From assembly GCF_017591425.1 (NCBI RefSeq), contig NW_024466399.1, positions 2,480,001-2,544,000 on the forward strand: DNA of 64,000 bases. Direction: 5' to 3'. A program made the translations under genes and the position numbers. Source of the stretch: Ochotona curzoniae (Eukaryota > Chordata > Mammalia > Lagomorpha > Ochotonidae). Of the stretch, positions 12,073 through 25,100 are shown one piece after another (within the stretch, counting starts at the first letter, position 1; every line of letters starts with the position of its first letter). Below the pieces are notes generated by a model, which saw only the letters and a list, made by a program, of their open reading frames with translations, was not told where the DNA came from and ran no database searches.

Positions 12073-13140
12073 ACACCAGACAGATGTCCATCTGACTCTA
12101 CACAACACCTTGTGATTCAGGACTTCACTGGGCAGGAATAGATCTGAGTATTTGGAGGACCTGTAGCTCTTGAGGAAATTGCTTTTGCTTCACAAATGTA
12201 AGAGATCATGAAGAGCAAGAAAAATGGAGATCAAAGCCCAATTTGTCACTGAACATGGTTTAAGAATAGTCCAGATCCAGTACGTAAGAGAGTTGAAATT
12301 TGGCAGTGACAACCATTAATAATTGATGTAAGAATTTGTTTTGTTTTCACGCACATGATTTTCAGAATTAGCCTAAAATATGGGTTATGTTTACAAAGAG
12401 ATTCAAATTTCTGGGTCATTCTACTAACAGACATTTTGACACATTTTTTTCTTCATGTGCACACAACTATAATTTTGATTCATTACTTATTAATCCTAAA
12501 ATGGAAGAAATGAATGTACTCACCTCATTTCCTGGTCATCGCCGTCCAACAGGCCCGTTTTGTACTTCATCATTGTGTTACAGGCTTCAGAATGCTGTGC
12601 TTCATCTTCTATGTTCTTCTTTGTTCTTCTCAGATCAGGGTCATCCAATTCAGCTTACCTTACACCTTCTAGAAAATCTCTTGCTGTCCTTGCTCTCTCT
12701 CTATATGCAGTGCTTGCTATATTCAGGTCAGAAGTCTCGGGCACACTACGCTGGAGGGATGGCACTTTAACCCAATAATGAACTTATTCTTCATAAATCT
12801 GATCAATGTATGTATCATTTCAAGAACGTTAATAATTTTGTTAATATCAAAGGTTTACATTTATTGAATTCATGTTTCTATATATAGGCATGGAAATAAG
12901 ATGTGTATTTTATATTTAAGTAGAATATGTATATATCAAATTTTTAACAAGTGTAAAACTCTATGACAGTTTTTAGTATATTTTGTACCAATGCACTTTC
13001 AAATTTTGTGAAATCAATGGAAAAATGGAGTCTCAGAGACTGCATGTTCCAACGTGTAGAAGCTGGTGAATGTTGGAGAAAGACCTCTGGCCGGCCCCAG
13101 CTGAGTCCTCACCAACGACGCTGTGAGCTGGGATGCACTT
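12073..13140. other. Unrecognised sequence
   Basis: No gene recognised. The plus-strand frame 12387-12770 (127 codons) is among the longest in the window but has no domain and ends inside the short repeat at 12700-12778. Probably chance. Confidence 0.45.
12700..12778 (+). repeat. Unknown low-copy repeat, copy 2
   Basis: Partner of 11690-11785. The best shared block begins 'ctatat...attcaggtcaga'. Same orientation, about 1 kb apart. Confidence 0.4.
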
Positions 13141-13430
13141 ACTCAGATTTATTCTTTGTTAATTTGAAGGGCAGGGCTGCAGAGGGAGAGGGATGGGGTG
13201 AGATGGAGAGAGGGAAAGTGGGAAAGAAGGACAGAGCGAGAGAGCTCTTCCATCCACTGATTCACTGCCAAAATGCTTTAGTGGCTGCAAGTCTGTGCAT
13301 TGTACCTATCCCAGGTCCCCTGCCCCATGGGCGGCAGCAACCCATGTGCTGGTGCCAGCTCCTGCTGCTTTTTCCCAGGCGTTTTTGCAGGGAGATGGAT
13401 CAGAAGTGAAGTAGCCGGGAGTGAAATCAT
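13141..13430 (-). repeat. CSINE, diverged
   Basis: Antisense copy: 'agatttattctttgttaatt', GA-rich block, 'ccatccactgattcactgcc', 'tttttcccaggcgttttt', 'gatggatcagaagtgaagta'. The promoter-head end (right side) is missing. It creates most of the 148-codon plus-strand frame at 12963-13409, which is therefore not a gene. Confidence 0.85.
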
Positions 13431-14408
13431 TGTTGATATGATATGCTGCCATGCAAGAGGTGACTTCCTTGCTGTTCCACAACTCTGGCCACTTTTATCT
13501 CTGTTTCTCAAAAATTCTAAATTCTTTCTCATCTTACGGATGCTGAGTTCACTCTACCCTTTGCCTGACCTGTTGTGTCAGGTGGGGGAAGGGGACATAT
13601 CTCTGCCAAAGCAACCACAGAGGACACCCAAAGGTCAATAAATGCATTTAATAAGTTGATAATTAGATATGGACTGCAGATCATGTTATACACACCAAAT
13701 AGCCTCACAGAAAAAAACGCACGCAAGACCAGCTAGGTGTGACTTTTCACTACTCCAGCCTAACTATGACCTCCCCCAAAAGCCCTTCCACTTGGGAGTG
13801 GCCAGCCACAAAATCATTCTGACTTCACTCACCTCTCTCAGGGTAACCACTCTAAATATACTACACCTCTGGTCTGATTTTGTCAGTCCCCTTGCAGATA
13901 AAAATGAACTCTAACAACATAAACGCTGTCCTGTTTCCCATGATGTCCCAGGACTCAGTGCATCCAAGGTGAGAATGTTCAACCAGGGGCTGCTGAAGGA
14001 AGGAGTTAGTGGCTCTACTTGCTGGGGTCTCACTGATTACAGCAGGGGGATTAAGGTGTGAGAAAGCGACAGCCTGACCCTCAGGATTCATCTCTAGTAT
14101 GTAGTCTGCCTTTGTGCAGAAAAAGGATTAAGTGTGGCAACAGTGAGATTACCATTATGGAGCTCATTAAGTAGTTACTAAAGAGAAGTATCAACAGAAA
14201 ATTATGAATGTTAACAAATTCAATTCAGATCTTTAAAGTAATTGTTATAGAGACACCACATGAACTTAAAATACCCACTTGGAAATACTGCGTTTCAAGA
14301 ATCACTACCAAGAATTTTGGAAGAATGCTGTGGCCATGACTTTGTCTTCATCTCTTCTCTCTCTTTCATTTATCCTTCCTTTCCTTCTTGCCTTCCTTTT
14401 TTCACTTT
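13431..14408. other. Unrecognised sequence
   Basis: No gene or repeat recognised. The pyrimidine-rich part 13520-13880 is not low-complexity but matches nothing I know. Confidence 0.45.
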
Positions 14409-14476
14409 TTGAGAATCATTCACACAGAGAGAGAGAGAGGTCTCCTATCCACTGGGTCACTGCTCAAATGCTCATA
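14409..14476 (-). repeat. CSINE fragment, tail side
   Basis: Short antisense remnant: (GA)n run at about 14424-14440, then 'tcctatccactgggtcactg' and 'ctcaaatgctcat'. It ends just before a sense CSINE. Confidence 0.6.
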
Positions 14477-14511
14477 TGAAATGCCACATATCAACTGAAC
14501 AGGCTTGGCGT

Positions 14512-14838
14512 GGTGTGATGGATAGATGGCTAAATCCTCACCTTGCACATGCCAGGATCCCATATGGGCACTGGTTCATGTTCTGGCTGTTCCACTTCCC
14601 CTTCAGCTCCCTGCTTATGGCCTGGGAAAACCCTAAAAGATAGCCCAAATCCTTGGGACCCTGTACCTGCATGGGAGACTCAGAAGGAGTTCTAGACTAC
14701 TGGCTTTGGATTGGCTCAGCTCTGGCCATTGTGGTCCCTTGGGGGAGTGAACTAGTGGATGGAAGATCTTCCTCTCTGTTTCTCCTTGTCTCTATCAATC
14801 TGACTTTCGAATAAAAATCAATAAATATTTGAAAAAAT
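14512..14838 (+). repeat. CSINE, near full length
   Basis: Sense copy with an intact layout: head 'ggcttggcgtggtgtgatgg', 'aaatcctcaccttgcacatg', 'ggatcccatatgggcactgg', a decayed B box 'ggttcatgttc', 'gtgaactagtggatggaaga' and an A-rich 'cgaataaaaatcaataaat' end. Moderately diverged. Confidence 0.92.
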
Positions 14839-15663
14839 TAAAAGCACATCAGTTTTCCCCAAAATAAGAGGCCCTCACTGACGAATCGGAAGTGGCCCAG
14901 TCTACCAGATATGAAAAGTCTCCTCTGTTGTAACCCTAATAGGTGGTTTGGAGACAGTCTAGTTGCTGTCAGTTCCTCTGTGTTTTCGCTTTCGCGCTTT
15001 CCTCTAGCCTGTCTTGCCTCTGCTCAGCTTATCAGAACTTCTCCCAGCCGAAGTGTACTTGACGGTGAACGCATAGAGTAAGACAATGAGGCCTTCCCAG
15101 TGGTGGACACTCCATTCTTGGACAGTGCTGAGGTTGTATTTTCAAACGATGAATCTGATTGGTATAAAATTGTCTGCCAGACATCATGAAAAATTCTTTT
15201 ATCACCCGTTGAGAAAGACATATAAAATATATTTAAAAATAAGGAGCAAGGTTTTTTTTTTTTCACTTTCATGAAAGCATTTCCATGCTATTGAATGTAA
15301 TTGTTGGAACTTCAAGTGTCTGATCTTTTATAATTTAAGTTTACAGAGTTGTGACATTATATTCATGAAAAATAGAAACTGTTTGTATTTTGAACATCTA
15401 GAGGACAACTGCAAATATTTTGATGTGTTTCTTTACGAATTTGTTCCATTATTTAATCCTTTGTGAACTCGCCACTTACTGAATTGTATTTACTGAGAAG
15501 AGATGAAGTGTAAATTAAGTTTTCAGTTTTGAGTTCATGGAAGATAATATTTCATGTAACAGGCGATAGGGTGTATTTATCTGGCTTCTCAATGCTGGAC
15601 ATAACCTAGATCTCCATTTTCTCATTGTTTCCATAAAGCTACTTCCGTTTTATATCCTTTTAA
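14839..15663. other. Unrecognised AT-rich sequence
   Basis: No repeat recognised. A minus-strand frame 15024-15272 (82 codons) partly coincides with ordinary-looking sequence but has no domain I recognise. Confidence 0.45.
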
Positions 15664-15952
15664 TTTTTAAAGATTTATTTGCTCATTTGAAACACGGAGT
15701 GGATACACAGAAAGCGAGAGAGTTCTTTCATCACGGCTTTAGTTCTCAAAGAGCAGCAGCATCCAGGGCTTGTCACGCCCAACCCTGAACTCCATCCTGG
15801 TCTTTCACCTGGTCACAGGGACCTGAGGACCTGGGCTGTCGACGGCTGCCTTCCCAGGCACTTCAGCAGGAGCTGAATCGGAAGAGCAACCCAGACTTGA
15901 AGACGTCCATCACGCAGGATGCAGCCTTATCCTCTATGTTACAACACCATCT
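15664..15952 (-). repeat. CSINE, diverged
   Basis: Antisense copy: 'taaagatttatttgctcatt', 'agaaagcgagagagttcttt', 'aggcacttcagcaggagctg', 'catcacgcaggatgcagcc'. It has decayed at both ends. Confidence 0.82.
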
Positions 15953-16531
15953 CCTTAATTTCTCATATTTATTTATTTGAGAAGCAGAATGCCTTTTATA
16001 ATTTGATTAATTTTATTTGAACGTAATGCTTGCTGTAATCACAATTTTGACTAAAGAGTGTCATCTAGCATTTTCATGAATAATGGCAGCAGTACGTTCA
16101 GCTGACACCTCCTTTCAGAATATTATCAGAAGTTTATGGCATACATAGCTTCGATGCTGCATGAGATCCTTATTCCATCGTACTTCCCATCAGCAGCTAA
16201 TGACATCTTTAAGTTTCACCCTGAATTAATTTTCTTTGCTTACATGGTGATAATAACTAGTATTTAGTGCTAAGAGGCAACCCTCTCCTTTGTGAATTGG
16301 TTCTTAAAGGCGTTATATCTGTGCTGCTATTTCTACAGGAATGGTTCTGTTTTTAACTATAGGAATGAAATAAACTAAAGACTCAGCCTTGGTCAGGTCC
16401 TTGACCTTATTAAGACCATTGAGAAACAGTGCTAAATAGCAAAGAAAGAAATTAGATAATTTCGCATGTTCCTTTCAGCTACACTTAGTTTAACTCTTGT
16501 CATAAGAGTATCATTTTAAATGAGGCAGAAA
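15953..16531. other. Unique AT-rich block, possible conserved non-coding element
   Basis: Rich in TAAT/ATTA-type homeodomain core motifs ('tttgattaattttatttg'). It has no repeat similarity I can see and lies between two SINEs. I infer possible enhancer-like conservation from texture alone. Confidence 0.25.
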
Positions 16532-16832
16532 GGGGCTAGCATTGTGGTGCTCCATGTAAAGCTACTGCCTGGAACTTCAGCTTCCCTGATGGAAGTTGGT
16601 TCAAGTCCTGCCTGAACCAGCTCCCGGTTAGTAGCCTGTGAGAGGCAGTGGAAGATGGCCCAAGGGCTTGGGTCACTGCCACCTAGCTGGAGAAATAGAA
16701 GAAGCCTCTGGGTTCAGACTCTTCCCCCTTGGCCATCGCAGCCATCTGCAGCATGAAATAGCAGATGGAAAATTTCAGATTCTCTCTTTCTGTTAACTCT
16801 GATTCTTGAGAAAATAAATCATTTTTAGTAAA
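16532..16832 (+). repeat. CSINE, old and diverged
   Basis: Sense copy: head 'ggggctagcattgtggtgc', 'gatggaagttggttcaagtc' over the B box, 'gtggaagatggcccaagggc', 'gcagccatctgcagcatg' and 'gagaaaataaatcatttt'. Its head resembles the generic lagomorph consensus more than the young type seen at 19931. Confidence 0.87.
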
Positions 16833-19527
16833 AGAGAGCAAGATTCAGAGAGTTGAAATGACTTGTAAGTAGTGAATGTAATTAGAATTCTGGTAAAATT
16901 TCCTGTTTCATCTGAAGTTATCCATGGCATGCAAACTGCCAGTGACAGTTTGGGTCAGATGCCTGTCTTTTACAACAACCACTGAGATTTTTCTACCTAG
17001 CAATTCCAGGAAATGCATGTTCTTAGAATGACCCAAAGCTGTGCACTGCAGTGAAAACTACAGCCACCTGCAAGAAATACGTTGGTCTTCATGACAAAGA
17101 CATTTTCCAACTACCACCTGTACCTAACATGATTATTGTTGGAAAAGAAGCTCCCAGATAAGCTGCAGATCTGTTCAATCCTTTTGTCTGTCTCCTAAAT
17201 GCAGACCACTAGCTCCTGCTGATCTCTGCTGATTGAGCTGGCATTTGCAGCACATGTTTCGAATGTACATGGTATTTGAAAAATGACCCTTTGTCTGAAC
17301 AAGCTTTGGAGGACTCATTCCACAGACTGCTCGCAAAGCTAGGGATATAACACAGGCCTAGGAGGCAGAGGAAGAAAGCAGAGGCTTCTATGAGTCTCTG
17401 ATATGAGCAAACAGCCAATGTGTTTTTAAATGCGAAGATGCCTTCTGCTTGTGCTTCTTCTCCTAGGGCATTCTTTGCTACCTTGTGCTTAATTGACATT
17501 TTCATTGCTTAAGACTTGATGCGTCTGACTTGCACACATTTGCAAAGTCAAAGTTTTTGAAAGCTAACTCTTAAATAGTCAAGGCTCTATAATGTACATA
17601 TAGCATCATTATCCAATGAGAAAATACCTTCAAGTGATTTCTGAATACATCAAATTCTTAGTTATCTAAGTGCCCTGCTTTGGAAATAGCAATTGTTACG
17701 AATAAGTTCATTTCCAAGCTCATTTCTCATAGCGTAGTTCCATTAAAATCAAGATACCATGTTTGCCTATTCTGTGGCAACTAATTCATGGAGTGTAGTC
17801 ACACACAGACACACACACAAAGCAATCTCTAGATTCAAAGTGGCAATCAGGAATGTGTTTACATACCTAATAATCAGGGTTTTTTTTTAAAAAAATTTTG
17901 TCTGTTTATTTTTTCTTCATTCTTTTTTATTATTGTTGTTGTGGAAACTTTCACCTAATAAAGTATTAAAAATGTGAAAGAAAAGAAATATAGAAAAAAA
18001 AGGAACTAAGTACGTGAGAAAGGCATTAAGTAACAAAAGAGACAGCATTTCTTTAGCTGTCATTTGAAGTTTGTAGATTCTCTCCTCTCTCTCTCTCTTG
18101 GATTAACTATAATTGAATTTAGTATAGATTGAGTATGAACCCTCATGGTGAATACAAGGCATTTGTTGATTTGTTGTTTACCTAAAAACTGTAGTGAAGG
18201 AATGAAAACAGGGAAATAGCCTTGATGAACTATTTTATTTTTTAATTATATTTTAATGATCTTTAATCCCTGCCATCCTTTCTTGCCTCCCTTTTGCATT
18301 GCTTCCTTCGAATTCCTCATATCATGAGCATATATGTAACATCCAAAGCTATGGCTTTGATGGTTCAAGATGGCAATATCAATGCAGTTGTGGTCAATTC
18401 ACCAGCACGTGTGACTATCAGGAACGGGGAGGACCTGGGGTTGGGGACTGACTATGGTGTAGGACACCCATTCTGTGTCTATTGAGAACAGGTGTTTGGC
18501 TCATCAAGGACTTTCGCCCTCCCCGCCCCTCATAATTTTGTGAAACAATTGTTTTGTTAAAATGTGTATGTTGAAAACTGAGATTTTGTTTGAATGCTCC
18601 TTACATTTTGAGCTGGCTGTGACTGCCCCTCTCGTTTCACTTTAGAGAAATTTCTCCACATGTCACCGCCGTGGGCTAAGCACTTAAGTGCGACGCACAA
18701 ATTAAACACATGAAGCCTTTTGGAAGGTGACAAAAACACGAGAACCCAAAGCCTGCACAGATCCCTTTGGCTTTGGGGAGTTGTGGCAGAATGCAGCTGT
18801 TTATTGATAACCATTCATCTGGCACCTACACTTGGATTTTCTGGTATTTTTGAACCGGTTCTGTGGCCGTTCCACTTTCTACAGGTGTGCAGAAGAACAA
18901 GAAAATACTTTTATTTTCCTTAATTAAGGGACTCTTTTGAATGTCGGATTTTTGTTTTATTAAAAGTGACTTTTTAAAAATTGTGCACCCGTTATTCTTG
19001 CCACTAGGATTCTCTAATTGCTCATTACTTCTGACATTCACTTCCTGATATCCTTCTTTCACATTTCTTTAAAAATACCTGTGAATTACCCAAAGCTATT
19101 CCTGTGTTAACTGTTTGAAGTGTGAGGAGTGACTAGCTTTCTTCCTATCAAATCTGCTTAGTTAGCCATCAGAGACCTAGCACGGTGTGCTTTCTTCACA
19201 GTAGCTTTACGTGGTGGTACAAAACCCAGGCTGAGGACGGTTAAGTAATTCTGTTTCCAAGCACACATCACACCCAGCATGGCAACGTATATCTGTGATC
19301 ACAATGGCACACATTGGCAAAGAAGGAGAATTTTTGAGTTACGAGTTGCAAAAAAGTTCTAGTATTCGTATCTGGATTTGGTCTTTGTGTAATTACTGTT
19401 CATGTTTTGCTAATACAGAGGAGAGTCTGATCATCAGAGCAACCCAGAAGGTACTTCAGAAAGCTCCTCGGAAAACTTACTTAAAGGCAAGATCATTTTG
19501 ACATACAAGATGTTCTAAAATCATAGG
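16833..19527. other. Unrecognised sequence
   Basis: No named repeat or exon. It contains a small CA repeat at 17800-17819 and a CT run near 18082-18099. The minus frame 17209-17505 (98 codons) has no known domain. Confidence 0.45.
17800..17819. repeat. Short (CA)n repeat
   Basis: About ten CA units with one GA interruption. Confidence 0.75.
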
Positions 19528-19822
19528 AAGGTGCTTGATTTAGCTGCTAAACTCTCAGGTGGGGGAACTATTGCCCATCACCAAAAGACCTGAGTTTCAA
19601 CATCAGTTGTGACTTGTGACTGTTATTGAAACTTCCTGCACATGACAGGAAATGACTGGGTCCCTGTAACTCCCAGGGAGATCCAGATTGTGGATTGGCT
19701 TCAAGCTTTGGCCTCACTTAGTAGACGTTCTTTGAGAACATTTGGGGAGTGAATGAACAGATGGAATAACTGCTTTTCTCTTACCTTCCTTCTCAAATGC
19801 ATAAATACATAAAAATCTTTAA
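19528..19822 (+). repeat. CSINE, very diverged
   Basis: Sense copy readable from 'ctcccagggagatccagatt', 'acatttggggagtgaatgaa' and 'caaatgcataaatacataaa'. The head is only faint. It lies 110 bases upstream of a young copy in the same orientation. Confidence 0.7.
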
Positions 19823-19930
19823 AATCTGGATAGTATAATATAGACTAGGGGGTCTTCAAAAAGATCAGGTATACCCTACAAAAACCTACAAAAAGGTTTA
19901 AACTATTTTGTGCATTAAAACAAAGTTACT

Positions 19931-20250
19931 GGGCCTGGTGCAGTGGCACAAGTGGTTAAGGTCCTTGCCTTACACGCCCCGGAATCCCATATGGGCGCCG
20001 GTTCTAATCCCAGCAGCTCCACTTCCCTTCCAGCTCCCTGCCTGTGGCTTGGGAAAGCAGTCGAGGACGGCCCAAAGCTTTGGGACCCGGCACCCCCATG
20101 GGAGACCCGGAAGAGGCTCCTGGCTTCGGACCGGCATAGCATTGGCCGTTGCGCTCACTTAGGGAGTGAATCATCGGACGGAAGATCTTCCTCTCTGTCT
20201 CTCCTCTCTGTATATCTGCCTTTCCAATAAAAAAATACTAAAAATAAATT
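19931..20250 (+). repeat. Young full-length CSINE
   Basis: A nearly intact copy starting 'gggcctggtgcagtggcac'. Internal polymerase III promoter boxes are visible: A-box-like 'tggcacaagtggt' near 19944-19956 and B box 'ggttctaatcc' at 20000-20010. CpG dinucleotides are retained in the body ('gggcgccgg', 'catcggacggaag'), which indicates a recent insertion. The tail is 'tttccaataaaaaaatac'. Flanks share an A-rich block ending 'gttac' (about 19917-19930 and 20250-20264), a likely target-site duplication. Open frames across it on both strands are repeat artefacts. Confidence 0.95.
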
Positions 20251-22143
20251 GAAAAAAATGTTACCTTTTCGTTCTATCTCTCCAGGAACTTTTTTGAAGT
20301 ATGCTGGCGTTTTCAGTTATGTATCCTTCTCAATAATATCCTTCCATTTATTCTGTCACTTTTTGCAGGTGAGTTTCCTGAATATTCAGTGTAATTAAAT
20401 ATACTTGTGATTCCAGTGGGAAGCAAAGACTGGCTGAATGATCTGTGCAGCTCTTTTCATGCAATAGTTCAGAATGCCTGTGTGTCTTTGGGGTTTGTGG
20501 TTAGTCAGTTACCTACTGTAGCAAATTTGAATTCAAGAAGTCCCATTTGGGAAGGCACAGAGGACTGTACCGCAGAATCTGCCATTGAGGAATAGCACAT
20601 CTGAGCTTGATCAAGCTTGTCATGGCATCAGCTAAGGATTAGACAAAATAAGGTGAGTGGACAATTAGTTGAAGGCAGCAGTGGGTTTCGGGACAAAGAA
20701 TGGGAGAGGAACTACAATTAGGCAGAAATCAATATCAGCAGCTTGCGCTTTACACACCCCAGGTCTCTTTCCTGATGGCCCAGCCAAGAAATGTTCACAG
20801 ATTTTGCTGCCGTTCATCATGCCGGTGCCAGCCGCTCCACTTTGAGGCTCTGATCACAAAGGCATGTCACCGCTTCCCGGAGAAACCTCTGCCTCTGCCT
20901 GGCTCTTCTCTCTGCTGAGGGCACATCCATCATGGCCAGGGAAGTGTGCTGATGGGAACAGCTGTCACAGGACACTGCACAGAGGGACCAGGGAGCCGCC
21001 GGCCCGTGTGCCTGCATGAGCTGCACTGTGACCATCAACTTAAGGAATGTCTAAACCTGAAGTGGCCAAGAAGACGGGTGTTGTTCTTGGAACATACGAG
21101 GTTTTATTCAGTTTCCCCAAGATTCCCGTTTCAAGAGCTTTAAATTTTATGGGTATTTTTAAAACAATAAAATGGTGAGTTCTTAAATATGGCCCTAGGA
21201 TGTTGGTCCTAGATTTGGTTCACCCCCCCAAAAAATGCTAGTCAAGTGCCATGGCCTTCGTCTGACTCTTTCTCTCCCTAGTGCCCACTGTAATTCCACA
21301 TTTTCCACTGATGCTGTCACAGCATTAGAACTTTGCTTTCTGGGAGTGGTGTCACTGGTGGTTAGCTCAATACTGAAACATTGACATCATGTCTATAAAA
21401 TAATTGCAAAAATTGCTGAATGTCAGTGACTAAAACTGGAATTTTAGCTATGCCAGTGGCTCCTAGGTTCGTTTTATAAATTGCAATCTTGTAGAACTTG
21501 CTAATTTTTAATTTTTTCTCTCCTTCTCTATGCCATATTTCCACTCTTCTTTCATGCCTCCATTTCTGTAGCACCTTCTTTTGGCTAGTGAGTTTGTAAC
21601 AAGATGACCTGTTACATTTCAAAATCACCCAATTTACCCTCTGATCTTTATTGGAAACATTTTCTTCACCTCCTGCTAAAAGCTCTTCTGTAGATACAGG
21701 TACTGCTACAGCTTCCAGACACTTCACATTTCACGAGCTGTGGTAAAAGTATGGGACTTTGAAAGTTCACACACTGTCCAGATGAACACAAATAAAAACC
21801 CGTCTTGTCTACCTGGAGACTAGAAACCCAAAGCAATGGAATGTCAGAAGTGGAATTCAGTCCAACACCCTCATGCACTGTCCCGACATTTTTAAAAGCA
21901 CGGTTGGCTTTGCAATTTAAGCTTGAGTGAATTAGGAGAAGAACATCTACGCGGTGGAACATCCAAAGTGCCCTCGCTATTGGCTAACTCGCTGGCTACC
22001 CTAAGTTCAGTGTTGCTGCTCGGTCTACTCAAGACCTTGAAGTCTATTTCCAGGAGAACTGCAAGTGCTCATGAGAATGCTTTCTTACCCCCAGTAATCT
22101 CTTCTGTTGTTTTTTCTCGATCACTAGCATTGATGACCGATTT

Positions 22144-22146
<3 letters not shown>

Positions 22147-22188
<42 letters not shown>
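22147..22188. repeat. (CT)n microsatellite
   Basis: About 21 perfect CT units, the purest dinucleotide array in the window, so likely to vary in length between individuals. It generates the serine-leucine run in one overlapping frame and the arginine-glutamate run in the other. Confidence 0.95.
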
Positions 22189-22191
<3 letters not shown>

Positions 22192-25100
22192 ATGGCACTT
22201 AGCCCAAGTGTTGTCAGATGTACTGAGAGCCCTATCTTGGCCACTGGCAGAACCAGACTCCTTTCTTGATCTCATAGCAGCTCACTTGTTCCTCTTTGGG
22301 CTCAGATGTGTAAAGGACAGGTGATGCACAGATGTGCTGCCCTGCTCCTTGTGCAGAACACAGGTTTAGTACGTATGTGTTGGAGTGAATGGATGAATGA
22401 TTGTGGTCCCCTATTCAATGTTACTTGACAACAAATTTTCCTAAAGTTATAGCTGCCTTTTTAGTCTTTACCCCAGCATGCCCTTACCTCTTGGCTAAGG
22501 GTACTTAATTAGGCTTGTTGTCCATGAAGTCTCAGTTGTGGCTTCTAGCTGTGGAGGACCAATGTCCTAAACACACAAACTGTTACCACCTGGGCAGGTT
22601 TCGCATCATCAGAACCCTAAACAGACAGCCTTGAATGCATGGTGATTCTGATGGGACTCACAAAGTTGGAGATCACAGATTAAGCATTCATAAAGGACAA
22701 AAACGTGACAGCCTTTCCAACAAGGCTTCACAATTCAGGGTCCCGCTTGACACACAAAATTTTTCACAAGCTCTGCAGGTGATAATTCTCCTTTGCTTTT
22801 ACTTAATCAGAGAGTGTATGACCTTTGTTAACCTCATGCTTTTACTTGAAGAGGGGTACTTGAAAGGGTATAAAAAAAACACAGTTTTTTTTTTTTTTTT
22901 GGTATATTGCCTTTGGAGACATATTAAAATCCCTTTGAATGCTCTTGTCTTTTTCTCATTGTGAACATCAAGTCTGTTTTCTATATAAACAGGCATTTTC
23001 TTTTATCTTGGCGATATTGTTTTTACATTCCAACCTTATGGCTTAAATATTTTATTTGTCTCGATATCATCTTTTTAACATGACCTGATTATTTGAAAGT
23101 ATTGTGGGTGACCTTTCCTTCAACTGAAGAGGAACGCAACCATGCCAATCCCAGTGTTCCCCTGTTGGCGTTGTGATGGTTAGTAACAGTTACTTTCTTT
23201 GGGCTAAGCATTTGGAGCAGCTAAAGGAAAGCAGGAAAATTACCTTTTTGTTCTTCCACGCTTTGTGACATTTGCATGAAGACCCTTGCCTGGGCCACCA
23301 ACTAAAAAGTTATCGGAGTAGCTGGAAAACAGAATAAAAGTAGATTTGTTTTATATCTTTAAATGACGTTGAATAAGATAAAAAACAGTAGAAAGGGTTT
23401 TACACAGATCGGGTGATCCATACTCACAAACTGGATTCATTGACTCATGGTAAATTACGAAGCAGGTTGCTCTGCTGTCCTTTGCAGTCCTAAATCTCCT
23501 GTCCTAAACCTGTCCCGCTTCTTGTCTTACTACACCCACCACACCTCTGCATTCGGTACTAATCCCCCTTCCCTATCACATCTAAGGCAGCATCAGGAGT
23601 TGCCAACTTCCTGCAAAGGTCAGCCTAGAACCTACTGCCCTGTTCCTATGTCTACTCTTCTTCACGGTATTTTATGTTAGAGACTACACCTCTCAGGATG
23701 CAATGCCACACCCTGAATTAATTCACTTCCAGTGTGCTCAGCTGCTTTCTACAAGTCATAATGTGAAGTGGAAGTATTAACATTACTACTGAAAGCCCCA
23801 GAATGACAATGCCTAGTAAAGGAACGTCTCAATACTCTCCAGGGGGTTTTGAACCGTAGTCTGGCTGCAGGAGAACTGCTGGTTCCCCAAGGCCAATGCC
23901 CTTCAGTGTCATCTATGTGTATATTGTTGTATATGTCTTCTGGGTCACTTCATTGCCATTGGATTGCTGGCCCTCTTTCTGGTTGCGTATGTTAGAAGTC
24001 TATATTGATTGCATGTTTCCTGAGCTACCTACCAGAGAAATTGGGAACAAAGTGACTAAATGCAGCTAAAATACATTCCAGGACTAGATTGATTTTTCCT
24101 GCTCATGTCATGCCTCTCTGTTCCATGGGTACACCCCCAGGAACGAAGTATAAACTTTGGAATTACACCCTTGCCAATGCCAAGTGTTGCCTATGAAGTT
24201 TATTGAGTGGATATTTGAGGGGATGGTTCTCGTATGTCTTTGGTATAATCCAAGGATGAAATCCCCTTATCCTAAACATCGTTGTGCACCCCCACAAACC
24301 AGCCACATTCATTGCCCAAAGCATATTTGCTGAGTGTTTCAGCTCTCTCGTGAGCCTTTCCCAACCAGACTGTCACAGTGCCTTGTTTTCTCTTGTACTG
24401 TGTCTAGGCAAGATTTCCTGTCTCCTGATCCTCTACAATGGCTCCTTCCTCTGTAGAAACTGTCGAGGTCAACTCAGTGTCACCTGGGTGTCTTAATCTG
24501 TGCAAGAAATGTTATTTTTCTTGCCATCCTGGAAGAATTCCACAAGCGTTTGAGAGGTTGGCTAAATGATTGCAGAGTTATGCATTTCTGCCAAACTGTG
24601 TTTAATAATAACAACAAAAATAAATAGCATTAGTTCTAAAGTCATGCAAGAGCAGGTTCAGGCAGAGAACAAAGCAGAGCATGTGTGACTTGGCCAACTA
24701 ACATGATTCTCAGAACACTGGCTCTATTGTCAGCAATAATAAAATCCGAGAAAGGGCTTTGGCAAGTGAGCTGTACATTTATTTGGTTTTGAACTTTGAT
24801 AATTATGTTGGCTGTGATGTGATCTTTATTATTCAGAGAGATGTAAAATGTGGATCACTTTGAAGAAGCCATGGGCAATGGCTGACAGATATTTATATCA
24901 GTGGCACCCAGCAATTCAATGTCTCATGTCATCCTGTACTTGCTCAGTGTTTCATGAATAACTTACCATGTAAGGATGGCATGCTTAGTCTTATGGGAAT
25001 GAATTACACAACTCCATGGTAGTGAGGAAGGTTTTGGAAAGCAGAGGAGCATGGGGTCTCCAAGATCCTTCCTCAGTACTCAATTTAGTTCTTACTGTAT

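Noticed and set aside
12963..13409. 148-codon plus-strand open frame
   Set aside because: Most of it overlaps an antisense CSINE; the rest has no domain.
19931..20010. tRNA-like A and B boxes
   Set aside because: They belong to the promoter head of the tRNA-derived CSINE; there is no tRNA cloverleaf or mature tRNA gene.
21362..21962. Possible minus-strand gene made of two adjacent open frames
   Set aside because: The frames overlap in different registers, match no family I recognise and have no visible splice or promoter signals. Kept only as part of a low-interest region finding.
22069..22275. Arginine-glutamate repeat protein on minus
   Set aside because: It is the translation of the (CT)n microsatellite.
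23900..24200. Possible antisense old L1 end ('acacccccaggaacg')
   Set aside because: One short block resembles L1 antisense text, but neighbouring L1 landmarks are missing.
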